This document shows positions 7,509-15,276 of a DNA stretch of 64,000 nucleotides, piece by piece; position 1 is the stretch's first letter, and every line of letters begins with the position of its first letter. The notes under the pieces are model-generated. The model saw only the letters and a list, made by a program, of their open reading frames with translations. It made no database searches and was not told the origin of the DNA. Source of the DNA: an uncultured Mycoplasmatota bacterium (GTDB lineage Bacteria > Bacillota_I > Bacilli_A > RF39 > UBA660); assembly GCA_947652325.1 (NCBI GenBank), contig CANTCQ010000003.1:1-64000 (forward strand), in the 5' to 3' direction. A program made the position numbers and the translations under genes.

Positions 7509-7814
7509 TTGCAAGAGTTTTCATTAGAAATATATTCTAATAACAATATTTCTGTTGCATTACAAGTAAAAGAAATATGTAAAAGTTTTTGTGAAGAATA
7601 TGAGAATTTATTTATGGAGTGGCAAGAAGAAATTCAAAAATTTAAAAAAGGACAAAAAAAGTATGATATTTTTTCTTTGGGTGTAGAAGCACGATTTATA
7701 ATTAATGAAGTAGCAAATTCATTTCAAGAAAATATGGAAGATGTAAATGAATGTTTAGATAATACTTTATCCATTGAAAAAGAAGTTAGTAATATTAAAA
7801 AAAGAGTTTTATAA
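7509..7814 (+). CDS. Hypothetical short helical protein, possibly degenerate
   Basis: An open frame of 101 codons whose only upstream start is TTG 7509, with no ribosome-binding site. An internal ATG near 7614 would give a much shorter protein. The sequence is acidic/lysine-rich and helical, and no family was recognised. A hairpin (7831-7835/7846-7850) follows and rpsU starts a new promoter. It may be a remnant or use an unusual start. Confidence 0.35.
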   Translation: MQEFSLEIYSNNNISVALQVKEICKSFCEEYENLFMEWQEEIQKFKKGQKKYDIFSLGVEARFIINEVANSFQENMEDVNECLDNTLSIEKEVSNIKKRVL

Positions 7815-7854
7815 ATTTGATTAAAAGTTGTTGCCAAAAAAATAGGGCAATTTC

Positions 7855-7883
7855 TTGCTAACTTTTTTTTTTAGTGCTATAAT
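7855..7883 (+). promoter_or_regulatory. Promoter of rpsU
   Basis: TTGCTA (7855-7860) and TATAAT (7878-7883) with 17 bp between them; TGC precedes the -10. Confidence 0.8.
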
Positions 7884-7913
7884 AAAGCTAGTTCATTTGA
7901 AAGGAGGGATTGT

Positions 7914-8105
7914 ATGACAAAAGTAGTGGTAAGCGATGGAAATGTAGATAATGCTATAAAAAAATGGAAAGTGAAAGTCGCAAGAAGTGGTGTCCCTTCT
8001 GAATTAAAGAAAAAAAAACATTATGAAAAACCAGGAGTAAAAAGAAGAGAAGCAAAAAAAGAAATGATACGAAATGCTCGTAAAAATAGAAAAAGAAATG
8101 GGTAA
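7914..8105 (+). CDS. rpsU: 30S ribosomal protein S21
   Basis: 63 residues with the S21 pattern: VVVSDGNVDNAIKKWKVKVARSGV, then a KPGVKRREAKKEM basic helix ending KNRKRNG. SD AAAGGAGGG precedes ATG 7914. The yqeY gene follows 8 bp downstream, the same rpsU-yqeY pairing seen in Bacillus. Confidence 0.95.
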   Translation: MTKVVVSDGNVDNAIKKWKVKVARSGVPSELKKKKHYEKPGVKRREAKKEMIRNARKNRKRNG

Positions 8106-8113
8106 GATGCAAT

Positions 8114-8554
8114 ATGTTTAGTAAAATAAATGAAGATTTAATTGTAGCTATGAAGAGCCAAGATAAATTTTCATTAAATGTTCTTCGCATGCTCAAAAGT
8201 GCTTTACAATTAGAACAGATCAATAAAAAAGAAGACTTGTCTAATGAAGAAGTCATAGCTATTATAAAAAAACAAGTAAAAATGCGTACAGATTCTATTA
8301 CAGAATTTCAAAAATTTGAGAAAATAGAGGAAATAAAACAGTTAAACAAAGAGGTAGAATTTTTAAAAACATACTTGCCAGAAGAAATGAGTGAAAATGA
8401 AGTTAATAAAGTAATTGAAGATATATTTTCTAAGATGAATCCAACTGGAATAAAAGATATGGGATTGATTATGAAAGAATTACAAAGTATATCTGCAAGA
8501 ACAGACATGAGAGTAGTTTCAAAAAAAGTGAAAGAAAAATTAATGAATATGTAA
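8114..8554 (+). CDS. yqeY: GatB/YqeY domain protein
   Basis: 146 residues of a stand-alone YqeY: LKSALQLEQINKK, then YLPEEMSENEV and GIKDMGLIMKEL, matching the tail domain of GatB. Its cellular role is poorly defined and presumed tRNA-related. It directly follows rpsU and precedes the sporulation genes yqfC-yqfD, as in Bacillus. Confidence 0.9.
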   Translation: MFSKINEDLIVAMKSQDKFSLNVLRMLKSALQLEQINKKEDLSNEEVIAIIKKQVKMRTDSITEFQKFEKIEEIKQLNKEVEFLKTYLPEEMSENEVNKVIEDIFSKMNPTGIKDMGLIMKELQSISARTDMRVVSKKVKEKLMNM

Positions 8555-8641
8555 ATAAAATTATTTCATTTTTAAAACGATAGAGTTATCTATGGTTTTT
8601 TTTCTTTTATTTTTAACATATAGTTTTTATAGGTGATGTTT

Positions 8642-8884
8642 ATGCATCTTTATAAAACTATGAAAAACTTTTTGTTAGACTTTGATTATTATATTGATAT
8701 TTATGAAGATAAAATCCATGTATTTAATTATACTGATATTGTGAAATTAACAGATACAGAAATAACTCTTACTATGCCTTCGTTTACTCTTTTTTTAGAA
8801 GGAGAACACTTTGTTGTTAAGAGATTAGAGAAAAGAGAAATTTTAATTCATGGTATTTTAGATAATGTGAGGTTTTCTAGATGA
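8642..8884 (+). CDS. yqfC: YqfC-like sporulation protein
   Basis: 80 residues. A short beta-rich protein (YIDIYEDKIHVFNY, LEGEHFVVKRLEKREILIHG) of the YabP/YqfC family, made in the mother cell during sporulation in Bacillus. ATG 8642 lies five bases after AGGTGA (8631-8636); the earlier GTG/ATG at 8633/8636 overlap the SD. It overlaps yqfD by four bases (ATGA). Confidence 0.8.
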   Translation: MHLYKTMKNFLLDFDYYIDIYEDKIHVFNYTDIVKLTDTEITLTMPSFTLFLEGEHFVVKRLEKREILIHGILDNVRFSR

Positions 8885-10035
8885 AAATAAATCATTATAT
8901 TTATATTAAAACCCATATTCGAAATAAAAATCGAATTTTACTTAAGCTTTATAAAGCACGTATTAATGTCTATGATGTTATTAGTCAAAAAGATGTTTTA
9001 TTTTTAAAAGTGTTAGAAAGTGATTATAAAAAAATAAAAAAGCAAATTGTAACGGCTAAATTTTATTATGTAACGGATAGTGGTATCTTTAAAATAAAAA
9101 AAATGATTACGCCATTAAAAATTTTTGCTGTATTTCTTTTTTTGATTTTGGTTTATTTCTTGAGTCATGTAATTGTAGCAGTTGACGTAATTCATTCTAA
9201 CAAGGAAATTCGAGAACTTGTTAAAAAGAGTTTAGAAAGTGAAGGAATTCATTTTTTAAGTTTTAAAAAAGGATATTCTGAATTGCAAGAAATAAAAGAA
9301 AAAATTTTGAATAGCTATAAAGATAAATTAGAATGGTTAGAAATCGAAAGTGAAGGAATGCGATATATTGTTCGGATTGAAGAGCGAATTATCAATCATT
9401 ATGAAGAAGAAGAAAAATTTTGTCATATTGTTGCTAGTAAAAGTGGAATAGTTTCCAATGTGAAAAGTACTAAAGGAGAAATTTTAGTTCATGATGGCCA
9501 ATATGTAAGTGAGGGAGATGTATTAATTTCTGGACAAGTTGTTTATAATGAAGAGGTAAAAAATAATGTTTGTGCCAGTGGAGAGGTTTTAGCAGAAGTC
9601 TGGTATGAAACAAGCGTGAGTTTGCCAATTCATTATTCTACTAAAACGAGAACAGGAAAGAAAAGGAATAATTTTGCTATTGAAACAGATAGTGGTAAGC
9701 ATAAAATTTTTAAAAGTCGTTTAAAAAACTATGAAACAGAAGAAAAAGTATTATTTCGTTTTTTTGATTTTACGTTTTATAAATATACGGAATATGAAGT
9801 AAATGAAAAACCAGAAGAATATACTTTAGAAAGTGGAGTAGAAAAAGCACTAATACTTGCTGATGAAAAAGTAAATGCAAAATTAAAGTATCCCGAAATC
9901 ATTAAAACAAGAAAAGTTTTGAAAAAAAGTATAAATGATAGTACAATAGAAGTAGAGGTATTTTATGCCGTTATTGAAAATATTACAAAACAAGTAACAT
10001 TTTCAATAGAAGAGGTAGAAGAAGAGGGAAGTTAA
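8881..10035 (+). CDS. yqfD: YqfD-like stage IV sporulation protein
   Basis: 384 residues. A cytoplasmic N-terminal ~75 residues, one membrane helix (about 80-100, LKIFAVFLFLILVYFLSHV), then a large outer domain with IRIEERI and a repeated beta pattern of the YqfD family. It is known as a sporulation-stage membrane protein of the mother cell. It overlaps yqfC; in Bacillus phoH follows, but here a VanZ-like gene follows instead. Confidence 0.85.
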   Translation: MKINHYIYIKTHIRNKNRILLKLYKARINVYDVISQKDVLFLKVLESDYKKIKKQIVTAKFYYVTDSGIFKIKKMITPLKIFAVFLFLILVYFLSHVIVAVDVIHSNKEIRELVKKSLESEGIHFLSFKKGYSELQEIKEKILNSYKDKLEWLEIESEGMRYIVRIEERIINHYEEEEKFCHIVASKSGIVSNVKSTKGEILVHDGQYVSEGDVLISGQVVYNEEVKNNVCASGEVLAEVWYETSVSLPIHYSTKTRTGKKRNNFAIETDSGKHKIFKSRLKNYETEEKVLFRFFDFTFYKYTEYEVNEKPEEYTLESGVEKALILADEKVNAKLKYPEIIKTRKVLKKSINDSTIEVEVFYAVIENITKQVTFSIEEVEEEGS

Positions 10036-10036
10036 A

Positions 10037-10654
10037 ATGATAGTCGATACTTTAACAGATGCTATTGTAAATATTTGGCCGATGCTTGTCATATTCATGG
10101 TAGTTTTAATTACGATTCGAACGACGTATATTCGCATTAATCACGAAAAATTTGTTTTTTATAAAGAGTTTTGGAATTTAGTATTTATAGTCTATATATT
10201 GCTATTATTTCAACTTTTAACCAGTACAGAAATGAATACAAATAGTGGTCTAAATTTAGTACCTTTTACCGAAATTTTTCGTTATAAAATGGGCAGTAAG
10301 TTGTTTATGTTTAATGTCGTAGGAAATATTTTAATATTTGTACCTTTTGGCTATTTTGTTTCGGGATATGTAAAAGCAAGCAAAGTATCACATATATTAT
10401 TGATTAGTTTTATTACTAGTTTGACTGTAGAGCTTGTACAACTACAAATTGGTCGTTCTTTTGATATTGATGATATTTTACTAAATGTCGTAGGAAGTAT
10501 TGCAGGATTTTTTTTGTTTATTGGGCTTACAGCCATAAAAAAACACTTGCCGAGAATTTTACAAAGTGATTTATTTTACAATTTGATTTGTATTATTATT
10601 TTTATTCTTTGTATTGGATATTTTACAAAGTTAATTGGTTTCGGGTGGTTTTAG
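10037..10654 (+). CDS. VanZ family membrane protein
   Basis: 205 residues with about five membrane helices. The segment NLVPFTEIFRYKM, followed by NILIFVPFGYF and the acidic RSFDIDDILLNVVGS, is the VanZ signature. VanZ proteins are linked to glycopeptide resistance and cell-envelope functions, but most chromosomal copies have no proven role. It lies one base after yqfD and its stop shares a G with the ybeY GTG start, so it is part of that operon. Confidence 0.85.
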   Translation: MIVDTLTDAIVNIWPMLVIFMVVLITIRTTYIRINHEKFVFYKEFWNLVFIVYILLLFQLLTSTEMNTNSGLNLVPFTEIFRYKMGSKLFMFNVVGNILIFVPFGYFVSGYVKASKVSHILLISFITSLTVELVQLQIGRSFDIDDILLNVVGSIAGFFLFIGLTAIKKHLPRILQSDLFYNLICIIIFILCIGYFTKLIGFGWF

Positions 10655-11094
10655 TGAATATAACAATTGAAAATGAATGTGAATATAAAGAAGACTATTC
10701 TTTTTTACAAGAAGTAATTTCATTAACTTTACAAGAAGAAAAAGTAAAAAATGCAATTGCAACCATTGTTTTTGTAGATGAGGTACGGATTCAAAAAATA
10801 AATCGTGATTATCGAAAAATGGATAAAGTAACGGATGTAATTTCTTTTGCTTTTGAAGAAACCCAAGATTTTTTATGTGAAGATTTTCGTTTTTTGGGAG
10901 AAATTTATATCTGTATTCCCAAAATGGAAGAGCAAGCGAAAGAATATGGACATTCAAAAAAAAGAGAGTTATCTTTTTTAACCGTACATGGTCTTTTACA
11001 TCTTCTAGGGTATGACCATATAGAAAAAGAAGAAGAAAAAGTTATGTTTGCAAAACAAGAAGAAATTTTAAGAAAAGCAAATATCAATAGATAA
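10654..11094 (+). CDS. ybeY: Endoribonuclease YbeY
   Basis: 146 residues from GTG 10654, which overlaps the vanZ stop; GGGTGG lies a few bases upstream. The metal-binding motif HGLLHLLGYDH (H-x3-H-x5-H) identifies YbeY, which acts in 16S rRNA 3' maturation and ribosome quality control. LNRDYR-like INRDYRKMDKVTDVISF is also present. Starting in the same frame at 10588 would overlap vanZ by 66 bp and adds hydrophobic residues foreign to the family. Confidence 0.95.
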   Translation: MNITIENECEYKEDYSFLQEVISLTLQEEKVKNAIATIVFVDEVRIQKINRDYRKMDKVTDVISFAFEETQDFLCEDFRFLGEIYICIPKMEEQAKEYGHSKKRELSFLTVHGLLHLLGYDHIEKEEEKVMFAKQEEILRKANINR

Positions 11095-11117
11095 TGTTTA
11101 GGAAGTAGGTTTTAAGG

Positions 11118-12002
11118 ATGAAAAGTGGATTTGTTAGTATTATTGGTAGACCGAATGTAGGAAAAAGTACGCTTTTAAATACACTTGTGAATGCGCATGT
11201 TGCCATAACTTCTGATAAAGCACAAACAACGCGAAATGTTATTCAAGGAGTGTATAATGAAAGCGATACGCAAATTGTCTTTGTAGATACACCTGGCATT
11301 CATAAACCGCAAAGTAAGTTAGGTAAAATTTTAAATAAGCAGTCTTTTGCTCATATGAAAGAAGTAGATGCTATTTTATTTGTTGTAGATGCTTCTACTT
11401 CTTTAGGAAAAGGCGATTTATTTATTATGGAGTCTTTAAAAAACACAGATGTTCCTGTTTTGCTCGTATTAAATAAAATTGATAAATTAAAAGAAGAAGA
11501 AATTTTAACATCAATTGCTATTTATAAAGATAAATTTTCTTTCGCCGAAATTGTACCTGTTAGCAGTTTAACAAAAGATAATATTGAATGTTTGATTCGA
11601 GTTTTAAAAAAATATTTAAAAGATGATGTGCCTTATTTTCCAGAGGATATGATTACTTCGAATAGCATTTCTTTTATGGTAAGTGAGTTTGTTAGAGAAA
11701 AATTACTTCTCTTAACCATAGAAGAAGTTCCTCATAGTCTAACTTGTATTACATCACAATATGAGGAAAAAGAAGATATTATAAATATTAGTGTAGATAT
11801 TATAGTGGATAGAGATTCAATTAAAAAGATTGTGATTGGAAAAAATGGAGAACGTTTAAAAAAAGTGGGAACTTTGGCAAGAAAAGATATAGAAGAAATG
11901 CTTGGCAAAAAAGTGTATTTAGAGCTTTATGTGAAAACGATTAAGAAGTGGCGTGAAAAAGAAAAACTACTTCATGAACTTGGTTTTAATGAATTTGAAT
12001 AA
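11118..12002 (+). CDS. era: GTPase Era
   Basis: 294 residues. G1 GRPNVGKST, G3 DTPGIHKP and G4 NKID are visible in the first ~125 residues, followed by a C-terminal KH domain (VIGKNGERLKKVGTLARKDIE). Era binds 16S rRNA 3' end during 30S assembly. It follows ybeY directly, consistent with the conserved ybeY-era-recO order. Confidence 0.97.
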   Translation: MKSGFVSIIGRPNVGKSTLLNTLVNAHVAITSDKAQTTRNVIQGVYNESDTQIVFVDTPGIHKPQSKLGKILNKQSFAHMKEVDAILFVVDASTSLGKGDLFIMESLKNTDVPVLLVLNKIDKLKEEEILTSIAIYKDKFSFAEIVPVSSLTKDNIECLIRVLKKYLKDDVPYFPEDMITSNSISFMVSEFVREKLLLLTIEEVPHSLTCITSQYEEKEDIINISVDIIVDRDSIKKIVIGKNGERLKKVGTLARKDIEEMLGKKVYLELYVKTIKKWREKEKLLHELGFNEFE

Positions 12003-12054
12003 AATATAGAAAAATTCCTCATTATATATTTAGAAAGAATGAGGAATGATGATT

Positions 12055-12177
12055 ATGAATAAAAAAGAAGCATGGAATCAATTTAAAAAATCAGGAAGTA
12101 TAGAAGATTATTTAACATATGCGAAAAAAAAGAGAAGTGATAAGGATGATAACAAAAGTAGAGGGGATAATTGTTAA
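12055..12177 (+). CDS. yqzL: YqzL-like small protein
   Basis: A 40-residue protein between era and recO. It begins MNKKEAWNQFKKSGSIEDYL, matching the W-x-x-F-x-x-(T/S)-G-x-(I/V)-(D/E)-x-Y-L pattern of Bacillus YqzL, which occupies the same slot. SD GAGGAATGATG is just upstream. The tail is basic and acidic and its last 32 bases overlap the start of recO. Function unknown. Confidence 0.7.
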   Translation: MNKKEAWNQFKKSGSIEDYLTYAKKKRSDKDDNKSRGDNC

Positions 12178-12877
12178 TGAAACTCCTTATGGAGAGTCTT
12201 CTAAGATTATTCATTTGTTTACAAAAACGTATGGAATCATAGGTATCATGTGCAAAGGGGTAAAGTCGATGAAAAGTCGACTTCGTGCTTTGACCATGAA
12301 GTTCACATATGGTTTTTTTTATATTTATTATAAAGAAGATAAATTATCTATTCTAAAGGATGTTGATGTTTTGGATGATTTTAAAATAATAAAAAATGAT
12401 ATTGTATTAATTAGCTATTTAAATTATTTGACAGAACTTTCGACTCAAGTTTATAAACAAAGTATGGAAAAAGAAATTTATGATTTTTTTCTGGCAGGAG
12501 TAAAAAAAATAGAAGAGAAAATGAACCCACTTGTAATTACGAATATTTTGGAATTAAAATATCTGCCGTATTTAGGTGTTGGATTAGAACTTGATTCTTG
12601 TATCTTGTGTGGAAATAAAACAAATATTGTAACAATTGATGCCGATGTAGGGGGCTATATTTGTAATAATTGTTATAAAAATCAAATATTAGTGAGTGAT
12701 AAAACAGTAAAAATGATTCGCATGTATTATTATGTTGAAATTGACTCTATTTCAAAGCTATCGATTAGTGAAAGTATTGTAAGAGAAATTAATTTTTTTA
12801 TTAATCGTTATTATGAACGTTATACAGGTCTTTATTTAAATAGTAAAAATTTTTTAAATAAAATGCTTCATTTATAA
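12146..12877 (+). CDS. recO: DNA repair protein RecO
   Basis: 243 residues from ATG 12146 (AAGTGATAAGG upstream). The N-terminal OB-fold starts ITKVEGIIVNETPYGESSKIIHLFT. A zinc site CILCG...CNNC lies at about residues 151-176. RecO helps RecA load onto SSB-coated DNA in the RecFOR pathway. The start overlaps yqzL, supporting translational coupling. Confidence 0.95.
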   Translation: MITKVEGIIVNETPYGESSKIIHLFTKTYGIIGIMCKGVKSMKSRLRALTMKFTYGFFYIYYKEDKLSILKDVDVLDDFKIIKNDIVLISYLNYLTELSTQVYKQSMEKEIYDFFLAGVKKIEEKMNPLVITNILELKYLPYLGVGLELDSCILCGNKTNIVTIDADVGGYICNNCYKNQILVSDKTVKMIRMYYYVEIDSISKLSISESIVREINFFINRYYERYTGLYLNSKNFLNKMLHL

Positions 12878-12891
12878 TCTGCAAAAAATAC

Positions 12892-12920
12892 TTGTATTTT
12901 CAAAACTTTTTTCATATAAT
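12892..12920 (+). promoter_or_regulatory. Promoter of the glycine T-box/glyS unit
   Basis: TTGTAT (12892-12897), 17-bp spacer, TATAAT (12915-12920). Predicted start of transcription is near 12927, just before the T-box. Confidence 0.85.
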
Positions 12921-12926
12921 TTAATG

Positions 12927-13030
12927 TATACAAGTGATGATGAGTGTGGAATGCTCGGAGCTATATAATAAAAGTGATTTCGCTAAGGAATAAATAGGGT
13001 GGAACCGCGGAAGATTATTCTTTCGTCCCT
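12927..13030 (+). promoter_or_regulatory. Short glycine T-box riboswitch
   Basis: AGGGTGGAACCGCGG (12996-13010) is the T-box antiterminator core. Its TGGA would pair with the UCCA end of tRNA-Gly, which carries U73. ATAGGG (from 12994) pairs with CCCTAT (about 13027-13032) and an inner stem lies between. Only ~70 nt separate the promoter from the core, against roughly 150 or more in normal T-boxes. The candidate specifier GGA sits in the loop of a small hairpin (12942-12946/12952-12956). No classic competing terminator is evident downstream. Confidence 0.8.
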
Positions 13031-13070
13031 ATGTTTTCTTTAGTGTTTTTTCATTTAAGGTGTGGTATGT

Positions 13071-13775
13071 ATGCATAATTATGAGAAAGCGGAAAAAAAT
13101 GTATTTTTAAAATTACAAATGCAACAGCAAAATTGTGTTTTGCAAATTTATGAGTCAAAATTTATGAAAGAGCAAATTTTTTCTTATGAGAAAGAAAAAG
13201 AAAAATTATTTGCCATTATATTGAATTATATAAATAAAATAAAAATAACGACTTTATTTATTAATGAAAATGAGGTATTGCTTACTATTCAAAATAGTTA
13301 TTTTTTTGTTATTAAAAATAAAGAGCATAGATTTGATTGGTTAATAGAAAAAATCAAAGAAAAGTATTTAAATGACCGTATATTGGGGTTTATAGAAAAA
13401 GCAAATAATGTTTCTTATTTCCGATTGAATAGTTACCCCAATTTACATACGATGTATTATGAATTTTTAAATCAAAAACATATTTATGAGTTCTGGTATG
13501 AAGAAGAAAAGTTAGCTTCTTGTGAAAAAAATTTTTTAAGTATTATGCTTTCTTATTTATTAAAACAAAATGAAGCTCCACTTGCTTTAATTGAAAAATT
13601 TTATTGGAATAATTATGGTAAAGCGACACCTTTAGGAAATTATATTTTAAAAAAAGGAAATATACAAATTGATTTTGATTATTATATATTGCCAGATATT
13701 TTAGAAAATGTAAGAAGTTTTATGGAGTATAGTGGTCAAAAATTGTATCGAGTTTTAAATGGAGGAGAATTATGA
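13071..13775 (+). CDS. Unknown protein in the glyS unit
   Basis: 234 residues from ATG 13071 (AAGGTG eight bases upstream). It has no signal peptide, membrane helix or recognised motif. It is tyrosine/phenylalanine-rich with charged helices. It lies between the glycine T-box and glyS and overlaps glyS by four bases (ATGA), so glycine supply probably controls it too. No function can be assigned. Confidence 0.7.
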   Translation: MHNYEKAEKNVFLKLQMQQQNCVLQIYESKFMKEQIFSYEKEKEKLFAIILNYINKIKITTLFINENEVLLTIQNSYFFVIKNKEHRFDWLIEKIKEKYLNDRILGFIEKANNVSYFRLNSYPNLHTMYYEFLNQKHIYEFWYEEEKLASCEKNFLSIMLSYLLKQNEAPLALIEKFYWNNYGKATPLGNYILKKGNIQIDFDYYILPDILENVRSFMEYSGQKLYRVLNGGEL

Positions 13776-15154
13776 AAGAAAAGAAAACGATGGAAGAGAT
13801 AGTAAATTATTGTAAACAATATGGATTTATATTTCAAGGAAGTGAGATTTATGGAGGTTTATCTAATACTTGGGATTATGGTCCTTTAGGAAGAGAATTA
13901 AAAAATAATATTAAAAATGCTTGGTGGAAAAAATTTATTCAAGAAAATTTATACAATTATGGACTAGATTCTGCCATTCTCATGAATCCGGAAGTATGGG
14001 TTGCTAGCGGACATGTAGCCAGTTTTGCTGACCCTCTAATTGACTGCAAAAAATGTAAATCTAGACACAGAGCAGATAAGTTAATTGAAGATTTTACAAA
14101 AGGATGCGAAACAGGGGATGGTTGGGAAAACGAAAAATTAGAAATTTATATAAGAGATAATAGTATTCCTTGCCCTAAATGTGGAGCCAGTGATTTTACT
14201 TCGATTCGAAAATTTAATTTGCTTTTTGAAACTCATCAAGGGGTTACGGAAGAGGCGAAAAGCAAGGTATATTTGCGAGGAGAAACTGCCCAAGGAATTT
14301 TTGTTAATTTTTTAAATGTACAACGAAGCATGCGAGCAAAAGTTCCATTTGGTATTGGACAAATTGGAAAAAGTTTCCGAAATGAGATAACACCAGGAAA
14401 TTTTATATTTAGAATGCGCGAATTTGAACAAATGGAATTAGAATTTTTTTGTAAACCAGGAACGGATTTAGATTGGTTTGGCTATTGGAAAAATTATTGC
14501 TTGGATTTTTTGAAAGAACTGGGACTGTCTAAAGAAAATTTAAGGTATAGAGACCATGCTAAAGAGGAATTATCTTTTTATAGTAAAGCCACTACGGATA
14601 TCGAATTTTTATTTCCTATGGGATGGGGAGAATTATGGGGCATAGCAGATAGAACTGATTATGATTTAGGTGTTCACATGGAACACTCTCGAGCTGATTT
14701 GCGTTATTTAGACCCAGAGGATAATACAAAATACCTTCCCTATGTAATTGAACCATCTGTAGGAGTAGACCGCTTGTTTTTAGCAGTTCTTACTAATGCT
14801 TACCAAAAAGAAATATTAGAAAATGGAGAAGTGAGAGAAGTTTTAAGACTGCTTCCTTATCTTGCTCCTTATAAGATTACAATCCTACCTTTAATTAAAA
14901 AAGTGCATGGGGAAAAAGCAAAAGAGTTATTTTCATTATTTTGTAAAGATTTTTCTTGTAGTTTAGATGAAACAGGAAGTATTGGAAAACGTTATAGAAG
15001 AAGTGATGCTGTTGGAACACCATTTTGTATTACAGTAGATGATGAAACTATAAATGATAATTTAGTAACAATTAGAGACCGAGATACTATGGAACAAATA
15101 AAAATTGATATAATGGAGGTAAAAAAGTATATAAATTCTAAAATCACTTTTTAG
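13772..15154 (+). CDS. glyS: Glycyl-tRNA synthetase, single-chain class II
   Basis: 460 residues of the alpha2-type enzyme (as in Mollicutes, some Bacilli, archaea and eukaryotes), not the GlyQ/GlyS pair. GGLSNTWDYGPLG opens the catalytic core. Zinc-type cysteines CKKC...CPKCG lie at about residues 91-133. RGETAQGIFVNF and FRNEITPGNFIFR (motif 2 region), then the C-terminal anticodon domain (ITILPLIKKVHG, IGKRYRRSD) complete it. It charges tRNA-Gly. Expression is expected to follow the T-box upstream. Confidence 0.97.
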   Translation: MKEKKTMEEIVNYCKQYGFIFQGSEIYGGLSNTWDYGPLGRELKNNIKNAWWKKFIQENLYNYGLDSAILMNPEVWVASGHVASFADPLIDCKKCKSRHRADKLIEDFTKGCETGDGWENEKLEIYIRDNSIPCPKCGASDFTSIRKFNLLFETHQGVTEEAKSKVYLRGETAQGIFVNFLNVQRSMRAKVPFGIGQIGKSFRNEITPGNFIFRMREFEQMELEFFCKPGTDLDWFGYWKNYCLDFLKELGLSKENLRYRDHAKEELSFYSKATTDIEFLFPMGWGELWGIADRTDYDLGVHMEHSRADLRYLDPEDNTKYLPYVIEPSVGVDRLFLAVLTNAYQKEILENGEVREVLRLLPYLAPYKITILPLIKKVHGEKAKELFSLFCKDFSCSLDETGSIGKRYRRSDAVGTPFCITVDDETINDNLVTIRDRDTMEQIKIDIMEVKKYINSKITF

Positions 15155-15213
15155 TATATTTAATTTTAATTGATTATAGTAAATAGTGTAAATAGTAAAA
15201 GTAAATGAGTATT

Positions 15214-15250
15214 GACAATCGATAAAATTTAACAATCAGTTGGGATATCG
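15214..15250 (+). repeat. rbgA-start-like boundary repeat, copy 0
   Basis: CAATCGATAAAATTTAACAA matches the rbgA start CAATCGACAAAATTCGACAA at 17 of 20 positions, then continues with GTTGG like the INW codons of rbgA. It is the most decayed copy, lying between glyS and the M3 peptidase. The rest of 15155-15276 is AT-rich with only an SD for the peptidase. Confidence 0.5.
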
Positions 15251-15276
15251 AAATAAATAAAAAAAGAGGTAAAAAA

